NCBI GenBank assembly: GCA_006954465.1
Contig: LVVU01000102.1
Coordinates: forward strand, 1 to 13,411
Origin: Candidatus Methanoprimaticola hominis
GTDB taxonomy: Archaea; Thermoplasmatota; Thermoplasmata; Methanomassiliicoccales; Methanomethylophilaceae
Reading direction: 5' to 3'
Length of the DNA stretch: 13,411 nt
The notes below the pieces were generated by a model that was not told the origin of the DNA, did no database searches, and worked only from the letters and a program-made list of their open reading frames with translations. Made by a program: the position numbers and the translations under genes. This document shows positions 1-6,005 of this stretch, in pieces; the first letter of the stretch is position 1; every line of letters starts with the position of its first letter.

Positions 1-20
1 ATTTCTTCCTCGGCCTTCCC

Positions 21-51
21 ATCTGTACCACCCATCTTCGTTGGTACAGAT
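21..51. repeat. Perfect 9-bp inverted repeat
   Basis: ATCTGTACC (21-29) is repeated as its exact reverse complement GGTACAGAT (43-51) across a 13-base spacer. It lies in the gene-free left edge of the window (1-178), followed by an AT-rich stretch around 65-107. It could be an operator, or a hairpin belonging to a gene left of the window. I cannot assign it. Confidence 0.45.
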
Positions 52-140
52 AGATGTAGTTGCAGATTAATTAAGTTATTTCAGAAACGTTATACTAGTT
101 GGGAGAACCGCGAGGGTCTTCGGGAAAGGATGGGGAAACG

Positions 141-158
141 GTCCGCCCGGATGCGGAC
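141..158 (-). terminator. Hairpin downstream of the HD-domain gene, possible terminator
   Basis: GTCCGC (141-146) and GCGGAC (153-158) form a 6-bp perfect stem with a 6-base loop, about 20 bases beyond the stop of the minus-strand HD gene. The run that follows on the minus strand is only weakly T-rich (GTTTCCCC), so termination here is a guess from position. Apart from this and the inverted repeat at 21-51, I see nothing assignable in 1-178. Confidence 0.25.
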
Positions 159-178
159 GGGCCGGTTTCGAGTGCGGA

Positions 179-763
179 TCAGAGGACCTTCATCCTTCTG
201 GCCAGCTCCAGATCGGGCAGCTCCCCGATCCTGCCGGGGATCGTATCGAGGTCCTCGCCGTAGAGTCCGGAGAGCTCCCTGTGGAGAGCCTCGATCCTGT
301 CGGCGCCGCGGAAGGCGCCCTTGCTCCTGAGCTTGTTCACCGAGTACGTATGCTCCACGACGCGGTTGTCGCTGACCATGTTGTCCGCATGGGCAACAAT
401 CTTCTCCTCAATCGTGCGAGGCATGTAGTCGGCGGGAGGCAACCCCATCTCCTCCACATCCTCGGCGTCGAGTCCGGCACCGGTATGCTTGCGGATGATG
501 TCGACGAGCTCCTTCGGGAGCCCGTACGCCTCGGCGATCTGCGAGCCGATGTAGGCGTGCATGATGGAATGGTCCACCGAACGGCCTATATCGTGCAGGA
601 GAGCCCCTGCGGTCACCAGCTCGACGTTCGCTCCGGAGATGCGGGAGACGATCTCCTGCGCCACGGCGTTGACCGTGCAGCAGTGGATGATCACCCTCCG
701 CTTGCAACCGGCCTCCTCCAGGTACTCGATACAACGGGAATCACTCGGTATCGTGCTCGACAA
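179..763 (-). CDS. HD-domain metal-dependent phosphohydrolase, TIGR00295-like
   Basis: The 194-residue protein has the HD-domain layout: His27 in RVIIHC, the HD doublet His57-Asp58 in GALLHDIGRS, further histidines at 65, 69 and 93 (RKHTGAG), and a distal Asp127 in AHADNM. These are the usual metal ligands of HD/HDIG phosphohydrolases, and the arrangement resembles the archaeal TIGR00295 family, whose substrate is not established. The only reasonable in-frame start is TTG at 763, preceded by a GGGGG-rich Shine-Dalgarno-like stretch. It overlaps the end of trm56 by 23 bases, so the two are probably translationally coupled. It is the last gene of the regulator-Trm56-HD operon. A link to nucleotide or tRNA metabolism is suggested only by this context. 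Confidence 0.85.
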   Translation of the reverse strand: MSSTIPSDSRCIEYLEEAGCKRRVIIHCCTVNAVAQEIVSRISGANVELVTAGALLHDIGRSVDHSIMHAYIGSQIAEAYGLPKELVDIIRKHTGAGLDAEDVEEMGLPPADYMPRTIEEKIVAHADNMVSDNRVVEHTYSVNKLRSKGAFRGADRIEALHRELSGLYGEDLDTIPGRIGELPDLELARRMKVL

Positions 764-1262
764 CCGTCTTCCCCCTCTCGTTGGGAACGACCTCGAGATG
801 CCCGCCGCGATCCGCGTAGAGGGCCTTGCCCTCGGTGAACCTGTCCAGGAATATCGCCAGAGCCGCGATCTCGGAATGGGGCTGGTTGCCCACCGAGATG
901 TTGAAATCGGCCCTCTGATAGACCTCCGCAGGGACCTTCTCGGCCCCCACCACGATGAGTATGTCCTCGTCGCGCGGTATCTTGGGCAGCGCCTCGTCCA
1001 CCCTCTGACCGTACATGGTCAGATGGACGACCTTGCCCGGGAAATCCCTGATCTTCTGCTTCCACGGAACGCCTGTCTCGATGGTGTAGTCGCCGCCGAA
1101 CCGGTCGACGACGCTGCGGATGTTCTCCTCGAGCACGGGATCCTCGGTATCGACGAAGATGCCTTTGGCTCCCAATGCACGGGAGGACAGGGCCACGTGG
1201 GTGGTCACCCTCTTGTCCCTCTCGGGACGGTGGCCGATCCTCATTATCCAGATTCCGGCCAT
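741..1262 (-). CDS. trm56: tRNA (cytidine(56)-2'-O)-methyltransferase, aTrm56
   Basis: This 173-residue protein matches archaeal Trm56, the SPOUT-class enzyme that methylates the 2'-O of C56 in the T loop of tRNAs using S-adenosylmethionine. The N-terminal segment MRIGHRPERDKR (residues 7-18) followed by TTHVALSSRALGA is characteristic. The C-terminal half carries SPOUT-type knot loops: ILIVVGAEKVP and NISVGNQPHSEIAALAIFLD, the latter being the SAM-binding GNQPHSE region. Length is normal for the family. The ATG lies 3 bases after the stop of the upstream regulator, so both are on one transcript. tRNA-Pro in this window has the canonical C56 substrate base. The C-terminal coding region overlaps the HD gene. 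Confidence 0.95.
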   Translation of the reverse strand: MAGIWIMRIGHRPERDKRVTTHVALSSRALGAKGIFVDTEDPVLEENIRSVVDRFGGDYTIETGVPWKQKIRDFPGKVVHLTMYGQRVDEALPKIPRDEDILIVVGAEKVPAEVYQRADFNISVGNQPHSEIAALAIFLDRFTEGKALYADRGGHLEVVPNERGKTVVEHDTE

Positions 1263-1265
1263 CGG

Positions 1266-1766
1266 TCACTCTTCGCGGATGAGCTCTATCCTGTGCCCGC
1301 GGTAATCCATCTTCACGGACCTGCGCACAAGACTCTTGAGCATGGTGGAGGAGAGGCCCAGGGCCTCGGCGACATCGCCGGAGAACCTGCCTTCCGTTCC
1401 GACCTGCTCGAGGATCTTGGCCTCGATCGCGGAATATTCCTCGTCACCCATCATGGCGGCGGTCAGCACATCGCTGATCTCGTACACCGGCCACTGGGCG
1501 TTGATGCTGAAAGACGTGTAGTAGGTGTGGTAGGATTTCTCAGGATACCCGCCGTTCTTGGAGAGCCAGCGCGTCTCGACCAGCTTCATCTTCTCGAAGA
1601 AGATGATGGCATCCCTGCCCTCGGGACCGAATTTCTCCTCGATCTCGTCGGCAGTCCTCCATTCCAAGGTCACCTCTTTCAGGACGTCCCTTTTCACGGG
1701 AGTATCAACGGACCTCAGCATCGGCACCAGTTCCGACGGCTCGTTGATGACCTTGATTCTATTCAT
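1266..1766 (-). CDS. COG1318-type winged-helix transcriptional regulator
   Basis: The 166-residue protein looks like the conserved euryarchaeal regulator family often annotated as ArsR-like (COG1318). The first helix-turn-helix spans about residues 24-65 (VKRDVLKEVTLEWRTADEIE...FFEKMKLVETRW). A middle segment, YHTYYTSFSINAQWPVYEIS, is strongly typical of the family. A second helix-turn-helix covers about 115-150 (GRFSGDVAEALGLSSTMLKSLV). No metal-binding cysteines are visible, so a metal-sensing role is unlikely. It leads the operon with trm56 and the HD gene. The start at 1766 is supported by a TATA box centred about 27 bases upstream, which implies a leaderless mRNA. What it regulates is unknown; autoregulation of this operon is possible. 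Confidence 0.85.
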   Translation of the reverse strand: MNRIKVINEPSELVPMLRSVDTPVKRDVLKEVTLEWRTADEIEEKFGPEGRDAIIFFEKMKLVETRWLSKNGGYPEKSYHTYYTSFSINAQWPVYEISDVLTAAMMGDEEYSAIEAKILEQVGTEGRFSGDVAEALGLSSTMLKSLVRRSVKMDYRGHRIELIREE

Positions 1767-1789
1767 GGCCCAGCAGATGCTTTCGAATG

Positions 1790-1797
1790 TATATAAT
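1790..1797 (-). promoter_or_regulatory. TATA box of the regulator-trm56-HD operon (leaderless)
   Basis: On the minus strand the sequence reads ATTATATA, centred about 27 bases upstream of the ATG at 1766. With archaeal spacing, transcription would start at or next to the A of the start codon, so the regulator mRNA is probably leaderless. Confidence 0.6.
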
Positions 1798-1981
1798 ATC
1801 TAATCGCGCTGGCCAACCGGCTGGCGATGATTGTGTTGTCTATCGGTCATCGGTGTCGCAAGACGGTCGCACATCGGACATCCGGCGTTCTCCCGGCGAC
1901 CGGTCCAGCATATTCTGGCGGTACCTGGAGACGCCTGTCGGAAGCCATGAACTCTGCATCCGGAGCAGGAACGAACATAAG

Positions 1982-1990
1982 GTTTAATAT
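1982..1990 (+). promoter_or_regulatory. TATA box of the zinc-ribbon gene (leaderless)
   Basis: GTTTAATAT is centred about 27 bases before the ATG at 2013, so the start of transcription should coincide with the start codon. This supports the short 55-residue reading over longer upstream extensions. The rest of the gap between the divergent genes (1798-1981) shows no recognisable gene or RNA. Confidence 0.55.
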
Positions 1991-2012
1991 CGACCCGCTC
2001 AATCCGCTGGCA

Positions 2013-2180
2013 ATGAAAGCCGAGAAACAGCCCGAACTTATCTGGCAGTGCCTCAACTGCCACAGGACGTTCAAAGGCCCGGACGCGGAGCAGAAGGCCC
2101 TCGACTGTTGCGGTTCCGTCGTCCAGGGATGGTGGGCGAACTACAACAAGTGGGGCAAGCAGAAGTGGTATGGCCGCTGA
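2013..2180 (+). CDS. Small zinc-ribbon protein, 55 residues
   Basis: The frame stays open to 1827 upstream, but the stretch before 2013 has no protein-like character, and a TATA box lies 27 bases before this ATG, so I start here. The product is a compact cysteine protein: CLNC at residues 13-16 and the doublet CC at 32-33 give four likely zinc ligands, with His17 as an alternative. The C-terminus is rich in aromatic and basic residues (WWANYNKWGKQKWYGR), as in small nucleic-acid-binding zinc ribbons. I do not recognise a named family. It stands alone between divergent and co-directional genes and probably has its own leaderless mRNA. RNA or ribosome binding is plausible but only inferred. Confidence 0.7.
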   Translation: MKAEKQPELIWQCLNCHRTFKGPDAEQKALDCCGSVVQGWWANYNKWGKQKWYGR

Positions 2181-2237
2181 TGGCCCGCTCAACCCTCTTA
2201 CCAAACCCCCTTACCTATTATTCTGAACGGAGGATTC

Positions 2238-2546
2238 ATGACCGCAAAGGACCCGGTGGACTCGTTGTATGAGACTCTGGAGCTCCTGGAGCGCCACATC
2301 TCGATGCTTCGCACCGTCAAGGAGAACCAGCCTGTAGGGCTGATACGCCTCTCCGAGATGACGGGCATCCCCAAGCACAAGGTGAGGTACTTGCTGAAGA
2401 TCATGGAACAGCAGGGGATCATCGTGGCCACGCCCGACGGCGCCACGGTATCCGACGGATACGAGGAGTTCATGAAGGAGATGGCCGAATCCGTCGAGGA
2501 CCTGGCGGAGAAGGTCATCGCCCTCCGCGACTCACTCCGTGCCTGA
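2238..2546 (+). CDS. Small winged-helix DNA-binding protein
   Basis: The 102-residue protein has an N-terminal amphipathic helix (about residues 5-28), a helix-turn-helix (about 34-62: GLIRLSEMTGIPKHKVRYLLKIMEQQ), a wing (GIIVATPDGATVSD) and a C-terminal helix (about 75-100) that could mediate dimerisation. It resembles small archaeal winged-helix regulators of unknown target. The ATG has a good Shine-Dalgarno sequence, CGGAGG, 5 bases upstream, unlike the leaderless genes nearby. The 3' end overlaps the convergent gene at 2515-3042 by 32 bases. It lies 57 bases after the zinc-ribbon gene on the same strand and could be partly co-transcribed with it. No ligand-binding domain is visible. Confidence 0.75.
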   Translation: MTAKDPVDSLYETLELLERHISMLRTVKENQPVGLIRLSEMTGIPKHKVRYLLKIMEQQGIIVATPDGATVSDGYEEFMKEMAESVEDLAEKVIALRDSLRA

Positions 2547-3042
2547 ACGCTGCCAGGAATTCCTCCGCGACGCCCCTGTCCGCAGGCCCGGCGCTTCTGA
2601 ACCTGCTCCTGTCCAATGCCTCGAGATAGTACGGACGCAGATCGGACACCTTTCTCACCCTGGGGCCGTACGGTCCGATATCCGAGAGGATCCACACGAA
2701 GCCGTCCGTCGATATCCCGCGGGGGATCCCCCTGCCTCTCATGACGGTCAGGGTCTGGACTATCGCGTCGTTCATGGGGCGGTTCATCGGCACCATGGCC
2801 ATAGCGGTGCCCTCAGGGCCCCTGGAGCCCTCGGGATCATAACGGGGGTCCTCGTACCCCAGTATGAGCATGACAGGGGCCACAAGGGACCGCATGGTGA
2901 GCTGGAACGGGGATTCCTCGCAGGAGAACCTCGGAGTACCGCTTCCTGAGACCACGATGCCGCATGCGCGCATGCCGAGCGCGGAATCCAGGATGCGGAT
3001 CGCCTCATCGCATTGATGGTCCAGCGGCTTCGGGTCCTCCAT
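2515..3042 (-). CDS. Conserved-looking protein of unknown function, 175 residues
   Basis: I do not recognise a named family. The protein has coherent codon character and no signal peptide or membrane segment. A hydrophobic core segment (LVAPVMLILGYEDPRYDPEG) is followed by RGIPRGISTDGFVWILSDIG and VRKVSDLRPYYLEALDRSRF. The GISTDGFVWIL stretch is reminiscent of the 'TDG..W' strand in HsdR-N-type PD-(D/E)XK nuclease-like proteins, but I cannot identify a complete D-ExK active site, so this is only a hint. The ATG at 3042 has a TATA-like element CTTAAGTA centred 25-26 bases upstream, consistent with a leaderless mRNA. Its C-terminus overlaps the convergent winged-helix gene. Confidence 0.65.
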   Translation of the reverse strand: MEDPKPLDHQCDEAIRILDSALGMRACGIVVSGSGTPRFSCEESPFQLTMRSLVAPVMLILGYEDPRYDPEGSRGPEGTAMAMVPMNRPMNDAIVQTLTVMRGRGIPRGISTDGFVWILSDIGPYGPRVRKVSDLRPYYLEALDRSRFRSAGPADRGVAEEFLAAFRHGVSRGGR

Positions 3043-3063
3043 GCGTCGCCGACCTCCGGACGA

Positions 3064-3071
3064 TACTTAAG
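3064..3071 (-). promoter_or_regulatory. TATA-like element of the unknown gene at 2515-3042
   Basis: Minus-strand CTTAAGTA is centred 25-26 bases before the ATG at 3042. This fits the leaderless spacing seen at other genes here. Confidence 0.4.
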
Positions 3072-3129
3072 CGGGGGCGGGGGAGGTCGCCGAAAACGGT
3101 TCTTAAGCAGGAGAAACCCAGCATGCGAT

Positions 3130-3280
3130 TTCTGCATCGGTGTGTGAACGGAATGGAACGACCTGTACACCCCTGCCTGCGACGTCTCGAGAAACCGATG
3201 CAACAACGCCTCCATGGAACGGATACGCACCGGGATCGAGGGGGCGGCTGCAAGCGCTCGTCGCAAGATACCCCGGTGAT
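3130..3280 (+). other. Structured intergenic region, candidate non-coding RNA
   Basis: The gap 3043-3337 lacks a convincing gene. It holds a perfect 9-bp long-range inverted repeat, TGCATCGGT (3133-3141) with ACCGATGCA (3194-3202), enclosing 52 bases. Inside it GTGT (3142-3145) can pair with ACAC (3167-3170). A second domain pairs CACCGGG (3228-3234) with CCCGGTG (3272-3278) and contains an inner helix of GCGGC (3244-3248) with GTCGC (3260-3264, one G-U). A TATA-like TTCTTAAG (3100-3107) would place transcription start near 3130 on the plus strand. I found no RNase P, SRP or 5S signature. The strand and function are uncertain, and chance pairing in GC-rich DNA is possible. Confidence 0.25.
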
Positions 3281-3337
3281 TGAGAGAACAGCACGGTTCA
3301 GAGATTATGCGAATCGCATTCGATGCAAAAGGATGAG

Positions 3338-3410
3338 TGGGCCCGCCCGGATTTGAACCGGAGTTACGTACACCCCAAGCACGAAGGATACCAAGCTACC
3401 CCACGGGCCC
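3338..3410 (-). tRNA. tRNA-Pro (anticodon GGG)
   Basis: The minus strand folds as a full cloverleaf. The acceptor stem GGGCCCG/CGGGCCC is perfect, with discriminator A73. The D arm contains AGCTTGGTA. The anticodon stem is CGTGC/GTACG with one G-U pair, the anticodon loop is TTGGGGT, so positions 34-36 read GGG (proline, CCC/CCU codons) with G37. The T arm is TCCGG-TTCAAAT-CCGGG. The D stem is slightly irregular (one G-U and one T-T). There is no intron and no encoded CCA. A T-rich run follows shortly after the 3' end (minus strand, 3326-3329). It has its own TATA box and follows the ribosomal-protein operon terminator. Confidence 0.93.
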
Positions 3411-3433
3411 ACAAAGGGCGTGAAATCGTTTTT

Positions 3434-3441
3434 ACATAAAA
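3434..3441 (-). promoter_or_regulatory. TATA box of tRNA-Pro
   Basis: Minus-strand TTTTATGT is centred about 27 bases upstream of the tRNA 5' end at 3410, which is standard archaeal spacing. It shows that the tRNA has its own promoter although it lies downstream of rpoN. Confidence 0.6.
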
Positions 3442-3448
3442 GGTTATG

Positions 3449-3471
3449 CTCTGGGGGACAGGCCCCCAGAG
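3449..3471 (-). terminator. Strong hairpin after rpoN, probable operon terminator
   Basis: CTCTGGGGG (3449-3457) pairs perfectly with CCCCCAGAG (3463-3471) around a 5-base loop, only 6 bases beyond the rpoN stop. On the minus strand the T-rich run CCTTTTATGTAAAAA follows within about 20 bases. It probably ends or stabilises the ribosomal-protein transcript and insulates it from tRNA-Pro. Confidence 0.55.
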
Positions 3472-3477
3472 TGAAGA

Positions 3478-3669
3478 TCATCCGAGAGGAGCGATCTCCT
3501 TGATGAGGTCGGCATGTGAGACGATCATCCTACGGCAGCAGTACCTCTCGAATCCGAGTTCGTCGAGAACCGCCTTAGGGTCCTCGCCCATGCTGACGCG
3601 CTTGACGTACTCGGGGTAGGCGGAGCCCACTACCTTTCCGCAAGTGAAACATCTGACCGGTATTATCAT
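3478..3669 (-). CDS. rpoN: DNA-directed RNA polymerase subunit N (Rpo10)
   Basis: At 63 residues this is the normal size of Rpo10, the small zinc-bound assembly subunit of archaeal RNA polymerase, equivalent to eukaryotic RPB10. The zinc ligands are Cys7 and Cys10 (VRCFTCGK) and the adjacent pair Cys44-Cys45 (RYCCRRM), the atypical CxxC...CC motif of this family. It is the last gene of the operon rpl18e-rpl13-rps9-rpoN, 12 bases after the rps9 stop. The usual archaeal order often continues with rpoK; here it does not, and a hairpin and tRNA-Pro follow instead. Confidence 0.97.
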   Translation of the reverse strand: MIIPVRCFTCGKVVGSAYPEYVKRVSMGEDPKAVLDELGFERYCCRRMIVSHADLIKEIAPLG

Positions 3670-3681
3670 GCCAACATCTCC

Positions 3682-4083
3682 TCAACGGTAGGACTTCTGC
3701 TTCTTGGCGCGTGCGCCCGGACCCATGGGGTTCTTCGGCAGCTTCCTTCTGTCATCGTTGATGAGCAGAGACCTGTCGTATCCCCTGAAGATCGCCTCGA
3801 GCTCGTCGTCCTTGTAGAAGTCGACGAGACCCCTTGCGATGGCAGTCCTGGCGGCTGCAGCCTGGCCCATGACTCCGCCGCCGTTGACGGTGACGGAGAT
3901 ATCGACTCCCTGAGCCTTCTCGGGCACGAGTCCGAGGGGCTCCTCGATCTTGAGCCTGGCGAGTTCGGGTGTGAAGACCTCGATGGGGACCTTGTTGATG
4001 GTCACCCTGCCGGTTCCCGCCTTGACGACGGCCCTTGCGATTGCGGTCTTCCTCTTTCCGCTGGTGTTTACGCAGTCAACCAT
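3682..4083 (-). CDS. rps9: 30S ribosomal protein S9 (uS9)
   Basis: The 133-residue protein matches archaeal S9. It has an N-terminal [14 protein letters not shown], a central [24 protein letters not shown], and the invariant basic tail ending KKQKSYR, which reaches the P-site tRNA in the ribosome. Length is normal for archaea. The ATG lies 4 bases after the L13 stop, preceded by a GAGATGA Shine-Dalgarno-like stretch that overlaps that stop. This implies tight co-translation with L13. Confidence 0.98.
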   Translation of the reverse strand: MVDCVNTSGKRKTAIARAVVKAGTGRVTINKVPIEVFTPELARLKIEEPLGLVPEKAQGVDISVTVNGGGVMGQAAAARTAIARGLVDFYKDDELEAIFRGYDRSLLINDDRRKLPKNPMGPGARAKKQKSYR

Positions 4084-4087
4084 GGGA

Positions 4088-4513
4088 TCATCTCACGTTG
4101 GAACCCAGGAATTTGGAAACGGCTCCCAGGGTAGTGTACTTGCCGGTGATCTTCCTGCAGGCCTCGGCGGGCTTGTCCTTCTCGCAGTCCTGGAACTGCT
4201 TCGGGGTTCCGACGAAGACATGGAGCCTCCTGTAGGCCTCCCTGCCGGATGTTGTGGTCCAAGGGATCATTCCCCTGACGCACCTCTTGAACAGGAGGTC
4301 CGCCCTGCGGGGGTAGAAGGGTCCCTTCCTCTTCGTGGTGTCTCCGCGGTCGACCTTGGCCTTGTATGCGGCGAACACCTTGTCTCTGGTGCCGGTGATG
4401 ATGATGGCCTCGGCGTTCAGGACGACGACTTCCTCGCCATCCATGATCTTCTCGGCAACCACGCTAGCGAGCCTGCCGTGAATCAGATTCCTTCCGTCGA
4501 TTACTGTAACCAT
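4088..4513 (-). CDS. rpl13: 50S ribosomal protein L13 (uL13)
   Basis: The 141-residue protein matches archaeal L13. It begins [20 protein letters not shown] and contains [38 protein letters not shown] and RLHVFVGTP, all conserved large-subunit segments. It sits between L18e and S9, with 4 bases after the L18e stop. The sequence AGGTGATG serves both as the end of L18e and as the ribosome binding site of L13. Confidence 0.98.
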   Translation of the reverse strand: MVTVIDGRNLIHGRLASVVAEKIMDGEEVVVLNAEAIIITGTRDKVFAAYKAKVDRGDTTKRKGPFYPRRADLLFKRCVRGMIPWTTTSGREAYRRLHVFVGTPKQFQDCEKDKPAEACRKITGKYTTLGAVSKFLGSNVR

Positions 4514-4517
4514 TTCA

Positions 4518-4877
4518 TCACCTCATGATCCTGACGCCAGTCCCCTTGGGGTTGGCCTCGGCCAGCTCCTCGATGGACATGGTCTTTCCGCCAGCGGCCA
4601 CGATGGCCTTGGCGGCCGCGTCCGAGAAATCGTACGCGGCGACGGTGATCTTCTTGCTGATATTGCCTGCGGCGAGAACTTTACCGGGGACGAGGATGGT
4701 CTCTCCGTCCTGTGCGTAAAGCTCAAGTTTGCTGAGGTTCGCTTCGGCCCAGTTCCTCTTGGGCTTCTCAAGCCGAAGCGCAACATCTCGCCAGATGGCA
4801 GCTTGCGTCTCCCTCGTCTTCGCCTTCAGGTTGCTGATGGTGGCGATGAGCTGAGGGTTAGTCTTGCAGCTCCTCAT
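4518..4877 (-). CDS. rpl18e: 50S ribosomal protein L18e (eL18)
   Basis: The frame is open upstream to 5123, but family similarity begins at the ATG at 4877 (KTNPQLIATISNLK), which gives 119 residues, the usual archaeal length. Typical segments are WRDVALRLEKPKRNWAEANLSKLE, ETILVPGKVLAAGNISKKITVAAYDFS and the terminal NPKGTGVRIMR. A Shine-Dalgarno-like GGGAG precedes the ATG by a few bases, and a TATA box at 4927-4934 suggests a leader of about 27 bases. It opens the operon with L13, S9 and RpoN, an arrangement conserved in archaea. Confidence 0.97.
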   Translation of the reverse strand: MRSCKTNPQLIATISNLKAKTRETQAAIWRDVALRLEKPKRNWAEANLSKLELYAQDGETILVPGKVLAAGNISKKITVAAYDFSDAAAKAIVAAGGKTMSIEELAEANPKGTGVRIMR

Positions 4878-4926
4878 ATTACTGACTCTCCCGACGTTGC
4901 GGTAATCTGCGCGTATACGGGGGGTA

Positions 4927-4934
4927 TTTATAAA
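4927..4934 (-). promoter_or_regulatory. TATA box of the L18e-L13-S9-RpoN operon
   Basis: Minus-strand TTTATAAA is a near-consensus archaeal TATA box about 53 bases before the L18e ATG. It predicts a short leader with a ribosome binding site, unlike the leaderless genes nearby. Confidence 0.65.
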
Positions 4935-5010
4935 CATAACTGAAGAAACCCGGTCGCGTCGGAGTTCCACGGACCTCCTGTGGCGGGATGTATCCGCAAT
5001 CGACCGACCA

Positions 5011-5018
5011 GATAAATA
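5011..5018 (+). promoter_or_regulatory. TATA box of the DPM1-like glycosyltransferase gene
   Basis: GATAAATA is centred about 35 bases before the ATG at 5050, predicting a leader of about 9 bases. The promoter is divergent from the ribosomal-protein promoter across a short shared gap. Confidence 0.4.
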
Positions 5019-5049
5019 GGATTGCACCCAATGGGCACCCCGATACATC

Positions 5050-5810
5050 ATGTCCGGCTCATGCACAATCGTCATCCCGACATACAACGAGGAGAAGAAC
5101 ATCGCCAACATGGCGAAGGCCATCAGGGAGGCCTATCCTGATTACAAGATCCTCTTCATGGATGACAACTCCACGGACCGGAGCAGGGAGGAGGTCGAGG
5201 CCCTGAACGACCCTCTCGTCACGTTCTATGTGAGGGACCCCGCCAAAAGAGGGCTGGGGGCATCCGTCCTCCAGTGCTGGCCGATACGGATTACGCGATG
5301 TGCATGGACTGCGACTTCCAGCATCCGATCTCCGCCCTCGGCGGGATCGTCGCGCAGATGGACGCTGGAGCGGACCTGTGCGTCGGGAAGAGGAACAGCA
5401 GGATGGCCATGGGCTTCAAGAGGGCCCTGGGTTCCGAGCTGGTCGAGGCCTACTGCAAGATGTTCTTCCGCATCCACGGCAAGCAGACCACCAAGGACAT
5501 GATGAGCGGTCTCTTCGCACTCAGATGCGACGTCTTCAGGCCGATCATCGAGAACAACTGGGACGACATGGAGCTCCGCGGATGGAAGGTCCTGATGGAT
5601 CTCATGAAGTTCTCCGACAGGAAGATGGACATCCGCTACTACAGCTACGATTTCGGCTCCCGCGCCGAGGGCGAATCCCATCTCAACCCCAAGGTCCCGA
5701 TCATGACCTTCCACCAGCTCTGGGGATTCGGCAAGTTCACGGCCAAGGTCATCGCCAAGATGTACGGCGTGGACTACTACGAGATGTATCCCGCCGAGAA
5801 GAAGAATTGA
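5050..5810 (+). pseudogene. DPM1-like family 2 glycosyltransferase, interrupted by a frameshift
   Basis: The 5' part (5050 to about 5270) encodes a GT2 start: CTIVIPTYNEEKNIANMAKAI, then ILFMDDNSTDRS (nucleotide-sugar binding) and RDPAKRGLGASVLQ. The 3' part, in another frame (about 5277-5810), continues the same protein with ADTDYAMCMDCDFQHPIS (the DxD-type metal site), MSGLFALRCDVF and a C-terminus like cytoplasmic dolichyl-phosphate mannosyltransferases. In the family a few residues normally lie between GASVLQ and ADTDY; only 5 bases remain here, so about 7 bases appear missing. The upstream frame runs to 5502 and would give a truncated 150-residue product. No ribosome binding site precedes the second part. 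Either a real loss-of-function change or an assembly error. The likely original role is transfer of a hexose to dolichyl phosphate for surface glycans. Confidence 0.8.
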
Positions 5811-5941
5811 CGGTCTTGCAGGGAGGCCGCGGGTACGCAGCGACCGCCGAATGATCCAGACTGCATCCGATGGATCTCTATGGAGCAGATTCCATGCTCG
5901 ACGCCGCTTCCGGAAACATCTGGATACAGGGAATTTACATC

Positions 5942-6005
5942 AAAAATCTGTTTTTTCACAGATTTTTTATATGAAAAATCTGTTTTTTCACAGATTTTTT
6001 ATATG
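5942..6005 (+). repeat. Two perfect 32-bp tandem repeats with palindrome and TATA box
   Basis: Units 5942-5973 and 5974-6005 are identical, and a third begins at 6006 (AAAAATC) before diverging. Each unit contains the perfect 10-bp inverted repeat AAAAATCTGT...ACAGATTTTT around a 6-base loop, running directly into TTTTATATG, a strong archaeal TATA box. The TATA in the second unit (5997-6004) lies about 27 bases before the ATPase ATG at 6028, so it should give a leaderless mRNA. The TATA in the first unit (5965-5972) would start about 33 bases earlier. The palindromes overlap the places where TBP and TFB bind, so they look like repressor operators. The unit is much more AT-rich than its surroundings. 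Nothing else is evident in 5811-5941. Confidence 0.85.

Noticed and set aside
561..1796. Plus-strand open frame of 411 codons antisense to the regulator-Trm56-HD operon
   Set aside because: It lies opposite well-identified genes, has no family-like motifs, and is typical of antisense open frames in GC-rich DNA.
3100..3300. RNase P RNA or SRP RNA in the gap before tRNA-Pro
   Set aside because: The universal GAGGAAAGUC/ACAGAA elements of RNase P and the SRP domain IV loop are not present on either strand.
2964..3356. Plus-strand frame of 130 codons across the gap before tRNA-Pro
   Set aside because: It overlaps the start of a better gene and the tRNA, lacks a ribosome binding site and has Arg/Pro-rich low-quality sequence.
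4877..5123. N-terminal extension of L18e to 5123
   Set aside because: The extension would cross the operon TATA box and the divergent glycosyltransferase start; family similarity begins at 4877.
5274..5810. Independent gene starting at GTG 5274
   Set aside because: There is no ribosome binding site, and the protein begins in mid-domain of a GT2 fold whose N-terminal part lies just upstream in another frame.
5942..6005. CRISPR array
   Set aside because: The repeats are directly adjacent with no spacers, only two copies exist, and no cas genes are present; they fit a duplicated promoter.
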